Assembly: GCA_027493945.1 (NCBI GenBank)
Contig: JAOSJU010000001.1
Span: 1,860,001 to 1,924,000, forward strand
Length of the DNA stretch: 64,000 nucleotides
Direction: 5' to 3'
DNA from: Burkholderiaceae bacterium
GTDB taxonomy: Bacteria > Pseudomonadota > Gammaproteobacteria > Burkholderiales > Burkholderiaceae_E
Shown: positions 44,700-52,454 of the stretch, in pieces
How the letters are laid out: every line of letters starts with the position of its first letter
Numbering within the stretch: the first letter of the stretch is position 1
Translations under genes and position numbers: made by a program
Notes under the pieces: generated by a model
What the model was told of the DNA's origin: nothing
Seen by the model: the letters and a program-made list of their open reading frames with translations, nothing else
The model's database searches: none

Positions 44700-45527
44700 A
44701 TGCCCGGCGAGATCTTCGGCTCCGACGCGTTCTCGCCGCACGAGGTCGCCGCGCGCATCGAAACCATCGGGGTGGCCAAGGCGCGGTTGCCGTTGCGCTC
44801 GATGTCGATGCTGGCGCTGCTGGCCGGCGCCTTCATCGGGCTCGGCTCGATCGCCTTCCTGCTGGTGGCGAGCGACCCGTCGCTGTCGTTCGCGACCTCG
44901 CGGGTGCTCGGCGGCGTGGTGTTCTCGGTCGGACTGATCATGGTCGTGGTTGCCGGCGCCGAGCTGTTCACCGGCAACAACCTGCTGGCGATGGCCTGGG
45001 CCGAAGGAAAGCTCGGCACGCGCGAATTGCTGTTCAACTGGGTCGTCGTCTGCCTTGGCAACCTTGCCGGTGCCGCCGGTCTCGCGGTGCTGGTGCTGCT
45101 GGCCGACACCGGCTCGCTGAACGACGGCCTCGTCGCGAAGAAGGCGGTCGAGGTCGCCGCGGCGAAGGCGGCGCTGTCCTGGGATGTCGCCTTCGCGCGC
45201 GGCGCGCTGTGCAACGTGCTGGTCTGCCTCGCGGTCTGGATGGCCGCTGCAGGCCGCAGCGTGGTCGACAAGGCGGTGGCGATCGTCCCGCCGATCGCCA
45301 CCTTCGTGGCGCTCGGCTTCGAGCACTCGATCGCCAACATGTTCTTCTTCCCGCTGGCGATCCTGCTGCTGGCCGGCGACCCGGCGCTGCTCGCGCTGCC
45401 GGGGGCCGACGCGGTCGGGTGGCTCGCGATGGCCGGGAACCTGGTGCCGGTGATCGCCGGCAACCTGGTCGGCGGCAGCGTGCTGGTGGCGCTGGTGTAC
45501 TGGGTGATCTACCGGCGCAAGCCCTGA
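44700..45527 (+). CDS. Formate/nitrite transporter (FNT) family channel
   Basis: A 275-residue membrane protein with six helices and the FNT half-repeat arrangement: LALLAGAFIGLGSIAFLLVA, AGAELFTGNNLLAMAWAEGK, LLFNWVVVCLGNLAGAAGLA, FARGALCNVLVCLAVWMAAA, ALGFEHSIANMFFFPLAILL and NLVPVIAGNLVGGSVLVALV. The GAELFTGN, GFEHSIANM and GNLxGG motifs define the family, whose members move formate, nitrite or hydrosulfide. With sulfide-oxidising genes next door, hydrosulfide is conceivable; nitrite fits the NO reductase. ATG at 44700. It ends 6 bases before the convergent DUF1641 stop. Confidence 0.92.
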   Translation: MPGEIFGSDAFSPHEVAARIETIGVAKARLPLRSMSMLALLAGAFIGLGSIAFLLVASDPSLSFATSRVLGGVVFSVGLIMVVVAGAELFTGNNLLAMAWAEGKLGTRELLFNWVVVCLGNLAGAAGLAVLVLLADTGSLNDGLVAKKAVEVAAAKAALSWDVAFARGALCNVLVCLAVWMAAAGRSVVDKAVAIVPPIATFVALGFEHSIANMFFFPLAILLLAGDPALLALPGADAVGWLAMAGNLVPVIAGNLVGGSVLVALVYWVIYRRKP

Positions 45528-45533
45528 GCTGCG

Positions 45534-46331
45534 TCAGCGCGCCCGCGGCGTCAGCGTGCCGCGCAACTCCTTGCCCACCGCGAGCAGGAAGCGCAGCGTG
45601 TCCTGGGCCTCGGGGTCGCGCATCAGTTCCCACATCCCGCCCAGGCCTCCGCGCGAAGGCGGCAGCCGGCTCGTGCGCTGTGCCGCCGACTCGATCGCCG
45701 CGAGCATCGACTGGATGCGCGACATCCGCTCGGTCAGGTCGGGCAGCGTCTCCGAGAGCTTCTGCAGCGCGCCCGAGCTCTCCAGCCGCTCGAGGATGCC
45801 GATCACCCGGTCGGCGCCGCCGCGGGCGAAGCGGTCGAGCAGCGACAGGCCGTTGCCCACCGTCTCGGTGAGCCGCCCGACCATCTCGTCGGTGAGCGCG
45901 TCCTCGGCCGAGCCGTAGACGCGCGCGAGCTTCACCAGCCGCTGCAGGTCGCCGTTGTGCACCATCTCGGCCAACGCGGGAATCGCGCGGTCGAGGCCGG
46001 CGCGGTTCACCTGGTCCATCAGCGCCAGCCCGTCGCCGATCGTGGCCGAAAGCCGCCCGACCATCTCGTCGGTGAGCGAGTCCTGCGCCGAACTGTAGAC
46101 GCGCGCGAGCTGCCCGAGACGCTCGAGGTCGCCGTTGTGCGCCATCTGCGCGAGCGCCGGAATGGCCCGGGCGAGCCCTGCCCGGTTGATCTGGTCCATC
46201 AGGTCGGCCGCGTCGGCCGCGGTGCCCGCGAGGCGCCCGACCATCTCGTCGGTGAGCGCGTCGTGCGCGGCCGCCACCAGGCGCTCGATCTCGCCGTCGA
46301 TGGCGCGCGATTCGCCGGTCTGCGTGTCCAT
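45534..46331 (-). CDS. DUF1641 protein with three tandem repeats
   Basis: A 265-residue soluble helical protein. A unit of about 73 residues starting near residue 24 recurs: DALTDEMVGRLAGTAADAAD, DSLTDEMVGRLSATIGDGLA and DALTDEMVGRLTETVGNGLS, each followed by an LMDQ(I/V)NRAGLxRAIPALA or related segment. The C-terminal part (GGMWELMRDPEAQDTLRFLL) is the DUF1641 signature. DUF1641 genes commonly accompany sulfide:quinone oxidoreductase or formate dehydrogenase genes, as here, where SQR lies 18 bases upstream. Function unknown; a membrane-peripheral or accessory role in quinone reduction is inferred. Confidence 0.85.
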   Translation of the reverse strand: MDTQTGESRAIDGEIERLVAAAHDALTDEMVGRLAGTAADAADLMDQINRAGLARAIPALAQMAHNGDLERLGQLARVYSSAQDSLTDEMVGRLSATIGDGLALMDQVNRAGLDRAIPALAEMVHNGDLQRLVKLARVYGSAEDALTDEMVGRLTETVGNGLSLLDRFARGGADRVIGILERLESSGALQKLSETLPDLTERMSRIQSMLAAIESAAQRTSRLPPSRGGLGGMWELMRDPEAQDTLRFLLAVGKELRGTLTPRAR

Positions 46332-46349
46332 CTTCGGTCCTCCCGGGGG

Positions 46350-47483
46350 TCAGAGCAGGCCGCGTGCGGAAGTCCAGTACAGCTTGTTGTAGGCCATCTT
46401 GAACCAGTGGATGGCCTTCGTCGGCGGCTTCGGGTCGGGCGGATTGAGATAGTCGAACATCGCGTAGGTCGCGCGGTCTTTCCCGGCCTCGATGAAGCAG
46501 AACACCTTGCCGTCGTAGTCGCGCACCGGCGCGCCGAGCTTCACGATCGCGGCGATGTTCTCGCCGAGCGCCTCGGCCTCGAAGTGCGCGGTGGAGCCGG
46601 CCTTGCTGATCGGCAGGTTGGTCGTGTCGCCCAGCACGTAGACGTTCTTGCGACCCTCCATGTTGAGCTGGTGCCGATGGGTGGGGATGAAGCCGCCGGT
46701 GCCCAGGTTGTTCTTCTCGATCACTTCCATGCCCCGGTGCGCGGGAATCGAAACCAGCAGGTCGAACGGCGTTTCGGAACCCTCCTCGCTGCGCACCACC
46801 TTCGCCTTGCCGTCGACTTCCTTGATGTTGAACAGCGTCTCGTAGCTGATGCCGAGCCGCGCCATTTCGGGCGCGGCCCACTTCGCGACGTTCTCCAGGC
46901 TGTGCACGCGGCCGATCGGGTACGTGTAGTGCAGCTTCACCTTGTCGAGGATGCCGCGGTCCTTGAAGTAGTCGTACAGCATGAAGGTGATCTCGAGCGG
47001 CGCCATCGGGCACTTGTGCGGCACGCCCACTGCCACGACGACGCGGCCGCCGTCGAATTCGCGCAGGCGCCGGAACATCTTCAGCGCCGTCTCCTCGGTG
47101 TAGAAGGTTTCGGAGTTCTCCGCCGGGCCGGGGATCAGCTCGGGCACCGGGCGCGAGCCGGTGGCGATCGCCAGGATGTCGTAGTCGAAGGTGCGCCCGC
47201 TCTTCGCCTTCACCTGGTTCTGGTCGAGCAGGAACTGCTCGGCGGGGTCGACGAAGAATTCGATGCCGGGCTCGAGCAGGCTCGCCTGGTCGCGGTACAG
47301 CTCGTCGGGCGTGACGCGCCCGAACGCCAGGTAGAGCAGCCCCGGCTGGTAGAAATGCCGCTCGGACGCCGACAGCATCGTGATCCTGGCCTTGCCCGTC
47401 TTCAGCTCGGGCGCCAACCGCCGCGCGAGATTGTTCGCCAGGATCGTGCCGCCCATGCCGCCGCCGATGATCAGGATGCGCAT
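46350..47483 (-). CDS. Sulfide:quinone oxidoreductase family flavoprotein
   Basis: A 377-residue FAD protein. FAD motif MRILIIGGGMGGTILANNLA, the active-site segment GVPHKCPMAPLEITFMLYDY with a conserved cysteine, the second cofactor motif VYVLGDTTNLPISKAGSTAH and a C-terminal amphipathic region (HWFKMAYNKLYWTSARGLL) suited to membrane association. It oxidises sulfide to sulfane sulfur and reduces quinone. The downstream DUF1641 and upstream TusA and DsrE proteins suggest the sulfur is passed on to carrier proteins. Not all redox cysteines of classical SQR can be confirmed by eye, so a related quinone reductase is possible. Confidence 0.88.
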   Translation of the reverse strand: MRILIIGGGMGGTILANNLARRLAPELKTGKARITMLSASERHFYQPGLLYLAFGRVTPDELYRDQASLLEPGIEFFVDPAEQFLLDQNQVKAKSGRTFDYDILAIATGSRPVPELIPGPAENSETFYTEETALKMFRRLREFDGGRVVVAVGVPHKCPMAPLEITFMLYDYFKDRGILDKVKLHYTYPIGRVHSLENVAKWAAPEMARLGISYETLFNIKEVDGKAKVVRSEEGSETPFDLLVSIPAHRGMEVIEKNNLGTGGFIPTHRHQLNMEGRKNVYVLGDTTNLPISKAGSTAHFEAEALGENIAAIVKLGAPVRDYDGKVFCFIEAGKDRATYAMFDYLNPPDPKPPTKAIHWFKMAYNKLYWTSARGLL

Positions 47484-47534
47484 CTCTTGTCCTCCGGTCG
47501 TTCGTGATCGAAACGTCGCTTCAGCCTGCCTCTG

Positions 47535-47765
47535 CTACTTCGCCTTCTTCACCAGGATGTGCCAGACGCCGGCCTCCTCGCGCGTGCCGAGGTGCTCGTG
47601 CCCGGCCTTGTGCAGCCACTCGGGAATGTCGTTGGCCGAGCCCTTGTCGCTGGAGAGCACTTCGAGCTCGTCGCCGACCTGCGCCATCTTCATGCCGGCG
47701 ATCAGCTCCATCAGGGGACCGGGGCAGAAGCTTCCGCGCGCATCGATCACTTTCTTCTCGGCCAT
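47535..47765 (-). CDS. TusA-family sulfur carrier
   Basis: A 76-residue protein, MAEKKVIDARGSFCPGPLME, with the single catalytic cysteine in the CPGPL motif of TusA/SirA/YeeD proteins and the usual beta-alpha-beta pattern (ELEVLSSDKGSANDIPEWLH). The cysteine carries persulfide sulfur. Its position between SQR and the DsrE-like gene points to dissimilatory sulfur trafficking rather than tRNA thiolation. Confidence 0.92.
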   Translation of the reverse strand: MAEKKVIDARGSFCPGPLMELIAGMKMAQVGDELEVLSSDKGSANDIPEWLHKAGHEHLGTREEAGVWHILVKKAK

Positions 47766-47797
47766 GGCTCCTCCCTCGTGCGTGCGTCGGCGGATGT

Positions 47798-48190
47798 TCA
47801 GAACGACCAGACCTGCGCGTCGGCCGAATCGCCGAGGAACTTCGTGAGGCCGAGCGGTTCGGCCAGCCACGGCTCGAGCGCAGCGGGCTCCAGCCCCATG
47901 ACGTCCATGGCCATCGAGCACGGATGGATCTTCGCGTCGCCCAGCGTGACCGCCTGCTCGAACATGGTCCTGAACGGCGGCGCGTTCTTCGTCTCGAGCA
48001 GCTTGCCGAACGGGCCCTCGGCGGGTGCCGCAGCCTGGTCGCCCTTCACGAAGTACTGCAGCGCGTTCATCGACAGGAACACCGTGACCGGGTTGCCGCT
48101 GACCGCCCCGACCGCCGCGACCATTGCGGCCATCTGCAGGCGCTCCCTCGACCCCGACACGACGATGATGCTGAGCGGTTTCGCAGCCAT
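47798..48190 (-). CDS. DsrE/DsrF-like (DsrE2-type) sulfurtransferase
   Basis: A 130-residue DsrE-fold protein: [55 protein letters not shown]. The cysteine in HPCSMAM is at the position of the active-site cysteine of DsrE-like proteins. With TusA and SQR it could form a relay for sulfane sulfur. It is the promoter-proximal gene of this four-gene unit; the 219 bases upstream, shared with the divergent flavodoxin, contain a degenerate FNR-like site at 48324-48337. Confidence 0.86.
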   Translation of the reverse strand: MAAKPLSIIVVSGSRERLQMAAMVAAVGAVSGNPVTVFLSMNALQYFVKGDQAAAPAEGPFGKLLETKNAPPFRTMFEQAVTLGDAKIHPCSMAMDVMGLEPAALEPWLAEPLGLTKFLGDSADAQVWSF

Positions 48191-48409
48191 GCCTCACCCT
48201 TTCTGCACCGCCATCGGACGGTGGGGTGGAAAGGAAATTACTTTCCTCCCGATCGAATCCGGCGTCAACCCTCGCGCATGGTGCAGGCCATGCGAGGCCC
48301 GTTGCCGACGGCTTCGCCGCCGAATGACCGCGATCAAGCTGCGGGCTTCGGGCGTGGATCATCCTGTGCGCAGCCGCGACGTTCGCTCGCGGCTTGCCGG
48401 GAGATCGCG

Positions 48410-48925
48410 ATGAAGGCCAGGACCCTGCTCGTCTTCCATTCCCGTACCGGCTACACGCGCACGATCGCGTCGAGAATCGCAGCGGCCTGCGGCTGCGACG
48501 TCGAGGAACTGCACGACGAGGTCGGCCGCGGCGGTCCGATCGGCTGGGTGCGTTCGGCCTTCGAGGCCGTGAGTCGCTTCGATACGCTGCTGCGGCCGAC
48601 CCGGCTCGATCCTGCCGACTACGACCTGGTCATCGTCGGCACGCCGGTGTGGTTCTGGAGCCTGTCGAGCCCGGTGCGCACCTGGCTGCGCCGCCATCAC
48701 GCCGCGCTCGGCAAGGCCGCGTTCTTCTGCACCTGCGGCAGCTCCGGCGATCGCCGCGCGCTGGCCGAGTTCGAGGCGCTTTGCGGCCCCGCTGCTGCGT
48801 CGCTCGCCTTCACCGATGGCGAGATCGATCGCGCCGATCCGGCGGCGAAGGTCGCCGGGTTTGTCAGGCAGCTCGGGATCGGCAAGACCAACGGGCGTTC
48901 CACGCGCAAGACCGCCCGTCGCTGA
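48410..48925 (+). CDS. Flavodoxin-like protein
   Basis: A 171-residue flavodoxin-fold protein: MKARTLLVFHSRTGYTRTIA contains the phosphate-binding loop SRTGYT, DYDLVIVGTPVWFWSLSSPV the FMN-contacting segment, and AAFFCTCGSSGDRRALAEFE a later strand. It probably binds FMN and transfers electrons or acts as an NAD(P)H:quinone reductase-like protein. ATG 48410 has GGGAG six bases upstream. It is divergent from the DsrE-TusA-SQR unit. A hairpin follows it. Confidence 0.85.
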   Translation: MKARTLLVFHSRTGYTRTIASRIAAACGCDVEELHDEVGRGGPIGWVRSAFEAVSRFDTLLRPTRLDPADYDLVIVGTPVWFWSLSSPVRTWLRRHHAALGKAAFFCTCGSSGDRRALAEFEALCGPAAASLAFTDGEIDRADPAAKVAGFVRQLGIGKTNGRSTRKTARR

Positions 48926-48970
48926 GCAGAGGGGCCGGCCCCTCCGCTGACCGGAGGAGCCCACCTCTGC
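48926..48970 (+). terminator. Possible hairpin terminator after the flavodoxin gene
   Basis: GCAGAGG (48926-48932) pairs with CCTCTGC (48964-48970), enclosing further GC-rich inverted repeats (GGGGCCGGCCCC at 48931-48942 and CTCCG/CGGAG). It starts just after the flavodoxin stop. No T-tract follows, so intrinsic termination is uncertain. Confidence 0.4.
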
Positions 48971-49014
48971 GTTGAGCGAAAGCTGGCTTTGCCGACAACG
49001 GAATTCCCGCACCG

Positions 49015-49043
49015 TTGCAATTGCTATATTTTGTATATATCTT
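49015..49043 (+). promoter_or_regulatory. Predicted promoter and AT-rich operator-like motif of the NO reductase operon
   Basis: TTGCAA (49015-49020), a 17-base spacer and TATCTT (49038-49043) form a plausible promoter. The AT-rich stretch 49023-49043 shares the element TTNTGTATAT followed by CTT with the operator-like site at the ferredoxin-oxidase promoter (26334-26356), allowing a two-base insertion. Such an AT-rich island is unusual in this genome. A common regulator, perhaps the NsrR-like protein, is suggested. Confidence 0.45.
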
Positions 49044-49103
49044 TTGCAGCCATTCCCCCGGCCCGGCAGCGAGCCGCATCCCAACCAGTCGCGAGCCTTG
49101 CCC

Positions 49104-49340
49104 ATGACGCAGCGTTCGACGGACCTCCTGATCTCGATCGTGGCCAGCGCGATCAGCCTCCTGCTGTCCTGGCCCTACTGGCGCGACTTCGAAGCCTGGC
49201 CGGAATCGCAGCTGGCCCGGTACCTGTACTTCGCGGTCGGCTTCGTACTCGCGGTCTACGTCTTCCAGGTCTTCATCGGCAGCCTGCGCGAACTGTTCGA
49301 GCACGAGGCGCCGGGGCACGAATTCGACGAGGAGCGCTGA
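49104..49340 (+). CDS. Small membrane protein preceding the NO reductase genes
   Basis: A 78-residue protein with two predicted helices, LLISIVASAISLLLSWPYW and YLYFAVGFVLAVYVFQVFIG, separated by DFEAWPESQ, and an acidic, histidine-containing tail (FEHEAPGHEFDEER). It ends two bases before the NorC-like gene and is surely co-translated. I do not recognise the family. A small accessory or structural subunit of the reductase is inferred from position. Confidence 0.75.
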   Translation: MTQRSTDLLISIVASAISLLLSWPYWRDFEAWPESQLARYLYFAVGFVLAVYVFQVFIGSLRELFEHEAPGHEFDEER

Positions 49341-49342
49341 TC

Positions 49343-50325
49343 GTGTGCAACGACGAGCCGCGCAGGCGGCGCATCGCACTGGCCGTGCTGGGCCTCATGA
49401 CGGTCCTGTTCGCGGCGCTGTCGGTCCTCTCCTTCGTCGGCCCGCGCAAGCAGGCGCTCCCCCAGCAAGTGTCCTTCGACCGGTACTCGGCGGTCGAGGG
49501 CAAGCGCGTCTTCCAGGCGTACAACTGCATGGGCTGCCACACGATCGTCGGCAACGGCGCCTACTACGGGCCCGATCTCACCGACCTGTACCGTCGCGCC
49601 GGCCCGGCGTGGCTGGCCGCGTTCCTGCCGTCGGCCGGCGCCTGGCCGACGGCCGCCGCGATCCGGGTGCAGCTGCAGAACCCGGCCGTCGCCGCGGCCG
49701 CCGGCACCGATTCGTTCGACGCCTATCTCGAGCGTTATCCGGCGGCGCGCGAGCGCATCGAGCGCCGCGGCGGCGGCAGCACCTTCATGCCGAACCTGCC
49801 GTTCACGCGCGACGAGATCGGCGAGCTGATCGCGTTCCTGAAGTACACCTCCGAGATGAACACCGAGGGCTGGCCGCCGACGCCGCTGCCCGCTGCGCGC
49901 GCCGCGGCGGCCGTCGGTGCCATGGGCGCGCCCGCCGTCGCCGCGACCACCTCGCCCGCAGCGACGACCGCAGTCGCAGCGCCTGCGCCCGCTGGCGCAG
50001 CAACGGGTGCGGGCGCAAGCGCGCCGGATCCCGCTGCGCAGGGCGCGAAGCTGGTCCAGGATCTCGGCTGTCTCGCCTGCCACGCCACCGACACGCAGCG
50101 CAAGGTGGGCCCGGGCTGGGGCGGCCTGTACGGCTCGCAATCGAAGCTCGCCGACGGCTCGGCGGTGACCGCCGACGATGCCTACCGGAGGAGTCGATCG
50201 TCCGACCCGACGCGCGCATCGCGGCCGGATTCGCCGGCGGCGTCATGCCGAGCTACGAAACCCTCACCACGCACGAGCAGCGCGAAGCGATCGTGGCCTA
50301 CATCCGCAGCCTCGCGAGGAAATGA
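49343..50325 (+). CDS. norC: NorC-like cytochrome c subunit with an extra C-terminal haem domain (one frame break)
   Basis: About 327 residues. An N-terminal anchor (ALAVLGLMTVLFAALSVLSF) leads to a NorC domain with YNCMGCHTIVGNGAYYGPDL and MPNLPFTRDEIGELIAFLKY. An alanine-rich linker (residues about 185-235) then joins a second cytochrome c domain, LGCLACHATDTQRKVGPGWG, ending with VMPSYETLTTHEQREAIVAY. Standard NorC is about 150 residues with one haem. The frame breaks at 50186, where one base is missing (AYLEESIVRPDARIAAG after correction). GTG 49343; the stop overlaps the NorB start. Confidence 0.85.
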
Positions 50326-52088
50326 TGCGCATCGAATACCAGACGCAGCGCCTGAGCCACCGCTTCTTCATGCTGATGCTCGTCCTGTTCGCGGTGCAGG
50401 TCGTGTTCGGGCTCATCGTCGGCGCGCAGCGAGTCGAACCGGCGCTGCTCTCGGGCACGCTGAACTTCAACGTCGCGCGCAGCGAGCACACCAACCTCGG
50501 CATCCTCTGGATCCTGTCGGGCTTCATCGGCACGATCCTCTACGTCGGGCCGCTGCTGTCGAAGCGCGAACTCGCCGCACCGTGGCTGGTGAAGGTGCTC
50601 TTCTACGCGCTGATCGCGGTCGTCGCCTGGAACGTCTTCACGCTCACGCTGGCGCAGCGCGGCATCGCGGGCTGGTGGGCCGGGCAGCCGTGGCTCCAGG
50701 AGGGGCTCGAGTACATCGACGCCGGGCGCGGCGCCGACATCGTGATCCTGATCGGCTTCGCGATCCTGGCCACGATCGTGCTGCGCACCTTCCCGGCGAT
50801 GAAGCAGTGGAACGAGATCCACTGGGGACTGGCGATCGGCGTGAGCGCGCTCACCGCGGTCTGGGTATTCGGCCTGTTCTTCGTCGAGCGCCTCGACGGC
50901 CAGGAATACTTCCGCTGGTTCGTCGTCCACTACTGGGTCGAGGGCGTCTGGGAGGTGATCCACATCAGCCTGATCGGCTTCCTGATCGTGCTGATGTTCG
51001 GCGCGAACGTGCGCGCCGTCGGCTACGCGGTGTTCTGGGGCGTGACGCTGGTCTGGCTCTCCGGCCTGCTCGGCAACGCGCACCACTACTTCTGGATCGG
51101 CACGCCCGAATTCTGGCAGTTCTGGGGGTCGCTGTTCAGCGCGCTCGAACCGCTGCCGCTGGTGTTCTGCTTCTGGCACATCTACCTCGACGCGCACCAC
51201 GACCGGCGCCCGCTCGCCAACGCGCCGGCCTTCTACTTCATCCTCGGATCGGTGGTGCTCGAGCAGGTGGGCGCGGGCATCCTCGGCTTCACGATGACCT
51301 TCGCGCTCACCAACGCGTGGTCGCACGGCACCTGGGTGACGCCGAGCCACGCGCACCTGGCGCTGTTCGGCACTTTCGGCATGCTCGGCTTGGCCGCGGC
51401 CTACTTCGCGATTCCGGCGGTGCGCGGCATCGAGAAGTTCGACCAGCGCCTGGGCAAGCTCGGCTTCTGGCTGCTGTTCCTCGGCATGCTCGGCATGTCG
51501 CTCGCGTTCGCGCTCGGCGGAACCGTGCAGGTCTACGAGATGCGGATCCTCGGGCTCGACTGGTACGGCGCCGACCTGCGCCGCGCGATGCTGCCGTACC
51601 AGATCCTCGTGCCGGTGTTCGGGTTCGTCTTCGCGGTCGGCGCGATCGTGGTGGTCTACGACCTGCTCACGCTCGGCACGCGCGCCGCGCATCCGGCCGC
51701 GTCGCATCCGGCCGCGGCAGCCGCCGGCGCGACGGCCGTCGGCGCGCATGCGGGCGCCGCGGCGGCCCGTCCGGCCGCCGGCTGGGCGCGCGAACTCGGC
51801 GGCTTCGAGGCCGGCACCTGGCTGCTGGCAATGTGGATCTTCGGCGCGATCATCACGCTCGGCCTGCTCAGCTTCAACCTGCCGACGGTTCGCGCGGGCG
51901 GCTCGTACCTGCCGCACATCCTCGCCGGCATCGGCTATCCCGGCCTGCTCGCGGTGACGCTGCTGTTCGTCTGGCGGTTCCTGGCCTCGCTGGAGGCGCG
52001 CACCGGCGCCGGCGAGACGGGACCTGCCGCTGCGGCAGCGATCGCCGCGGCGCACCCGGGCGGCCAGCCGCAGGCGGCGGCCGTCTGA
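50322..52088 (+). CDS. norB: NorB-like nitric oxide reductase catalytic subunit with C-terminal extension
   Basis: A 588-residue haem-copper superfamily protein. Low-spin haem ligand in ARSEHTNLGILWIL; FeB ligands in VVHYWVEGVWEVI (His and the NOR-specific Glu, HxxxE) and GNAHHYFWIG; haem b3 and low-spin histidines in SHAHLALFGTFGM; the conserved Glu in FSALEPLPL. No oxidase-type tyrosine precedes the HH pair. These mark a cNOR, which reduces 2 NO to N2O. It is about 120 residues longer than typical NorB: after an Ala/His-rich linker (AHPAASHPAAAAAGATAVGA) there are two further helices. No norD or norQ lies nearby. Confidence 0.88.
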   Translation: MMRIEYQTQRLSHRFFMLMLVLFAVQVVFGLIVGAQRVEPALLSGTLNFNVARSEHTNLGILWILSGFIGTILYVGPLLSKRELAAPWLVKVLFYALIAVVAWNVFTLTLAQRGIAGWWAGQPWLQEGLEYIDAGRGADIVILIGFAILATIVLRTFPAMKQWNEIHWGLAIGVSALTAVWVFGLFFVERLDGQEYFRWFVVHYWVEGVWEVIHISLIGFLIVLMFGANVRAVGYAVFWGVTLVWLSGLLGNAHHYFWIGTPEFWQFWGSLFSALEPLPLVFCFWHIYLDAHHDRRPLANAPAFYFILGSVVLEQVGAGILGFTMTFALTNAWSHGTWVTPSHAHLALFGTFGMLGLAAAYFAIPAVRGIEKFDQRLGKLGFWLLFLGMLGMSLAFALGGTVQVYEMRILGLDWYGADLRRAMLPYQILVPVFGFVFAVGAIVVVYDLLTLGTRAAHPAASHPAAAAAGATAVGAHAGAAAARPAAGWARELGGFEAGTWLLAMWIFGAIITLGLLSFNLPTVRAGGSYLPHILAGIGYPGLLAVTLLFVWRFLASLEARTGAGETGPAAAAAIAAAHPGGQPQAAAV

Positions 52089-52189
52089 AGCGGCGCGCAA
52101 TCCGGTAGCCCGGGGCGCGCGCGGCGCCGCGCCCCTCTCGCGGCGGCCGCGGGCGCCGGCGCACGGCGAGAGTACTTATGCAATATCCT

Positions 52190-52203
52190 TGCATACGTAT
52201 GCA
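52190..52203. promoter_or_regulatory. Palindromic operator of the vapBC promoter
   Basis: TGCATACGTATGCA is a perfect 14-base inverted repeat, 20 bases before the antitoxin ATG, and a related ATGCAATATCC lies just upstream (52178-52188). The surrounding AT-rich stretch probably contains the promoter. Toxin-antitoxin operons are usually autoregulated by the antitoxin-toxin complex at such sites. Confidence 0.55.
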
Positions 52204-52223
52204 GCATCGGCGAGAATGAGCGC

Positions 52224-52454
52224 ATGAAACGAACGACGCTGATCCTCGAAGAAGGCTGCATGCAGGCCGTCCGCGAGCTGGCACTCCGGGAAGGACGTTC
52301 GATCTCCGAGATCGTCAACGAACTGCTCGCCGAGGGTCTTCAGAAGAGACGCTCGAAGGCGACGGCCCGCTTCGAACTGCCCCGCTTCCGGATGGGCGCC
52401 CCGCGCGTCGACGTCGCCGATCGCGACGCGCTGGAGTCCGCGATGGAATCCTGA
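52224..52454 (+). CDS. vapB: Ribbon-helix-helix antitoxin (VapB-type)
   Basis: A 76-residue protein. MKRTTLILEEGCMQAVRELA followed by REGRSISEIVNELLAEGLQK is the beta-strand plus two helices of an RHH/MetJ-Arc DNA-binding domain; the C-terminal tail (FELPRFRMGAPRVDVADRDA) is the toxin-neutralising region. Its stop overlaps the toxin ATG by one base, the usual antitoxin-toxin coupling. Confidence 0.88.
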   Translation: MKRTTLILEEGCMQAVRELALREGRSISEIVNELLAEGLQKRRSKATARFELPRFRMGAPRVDVADRDALESAMES

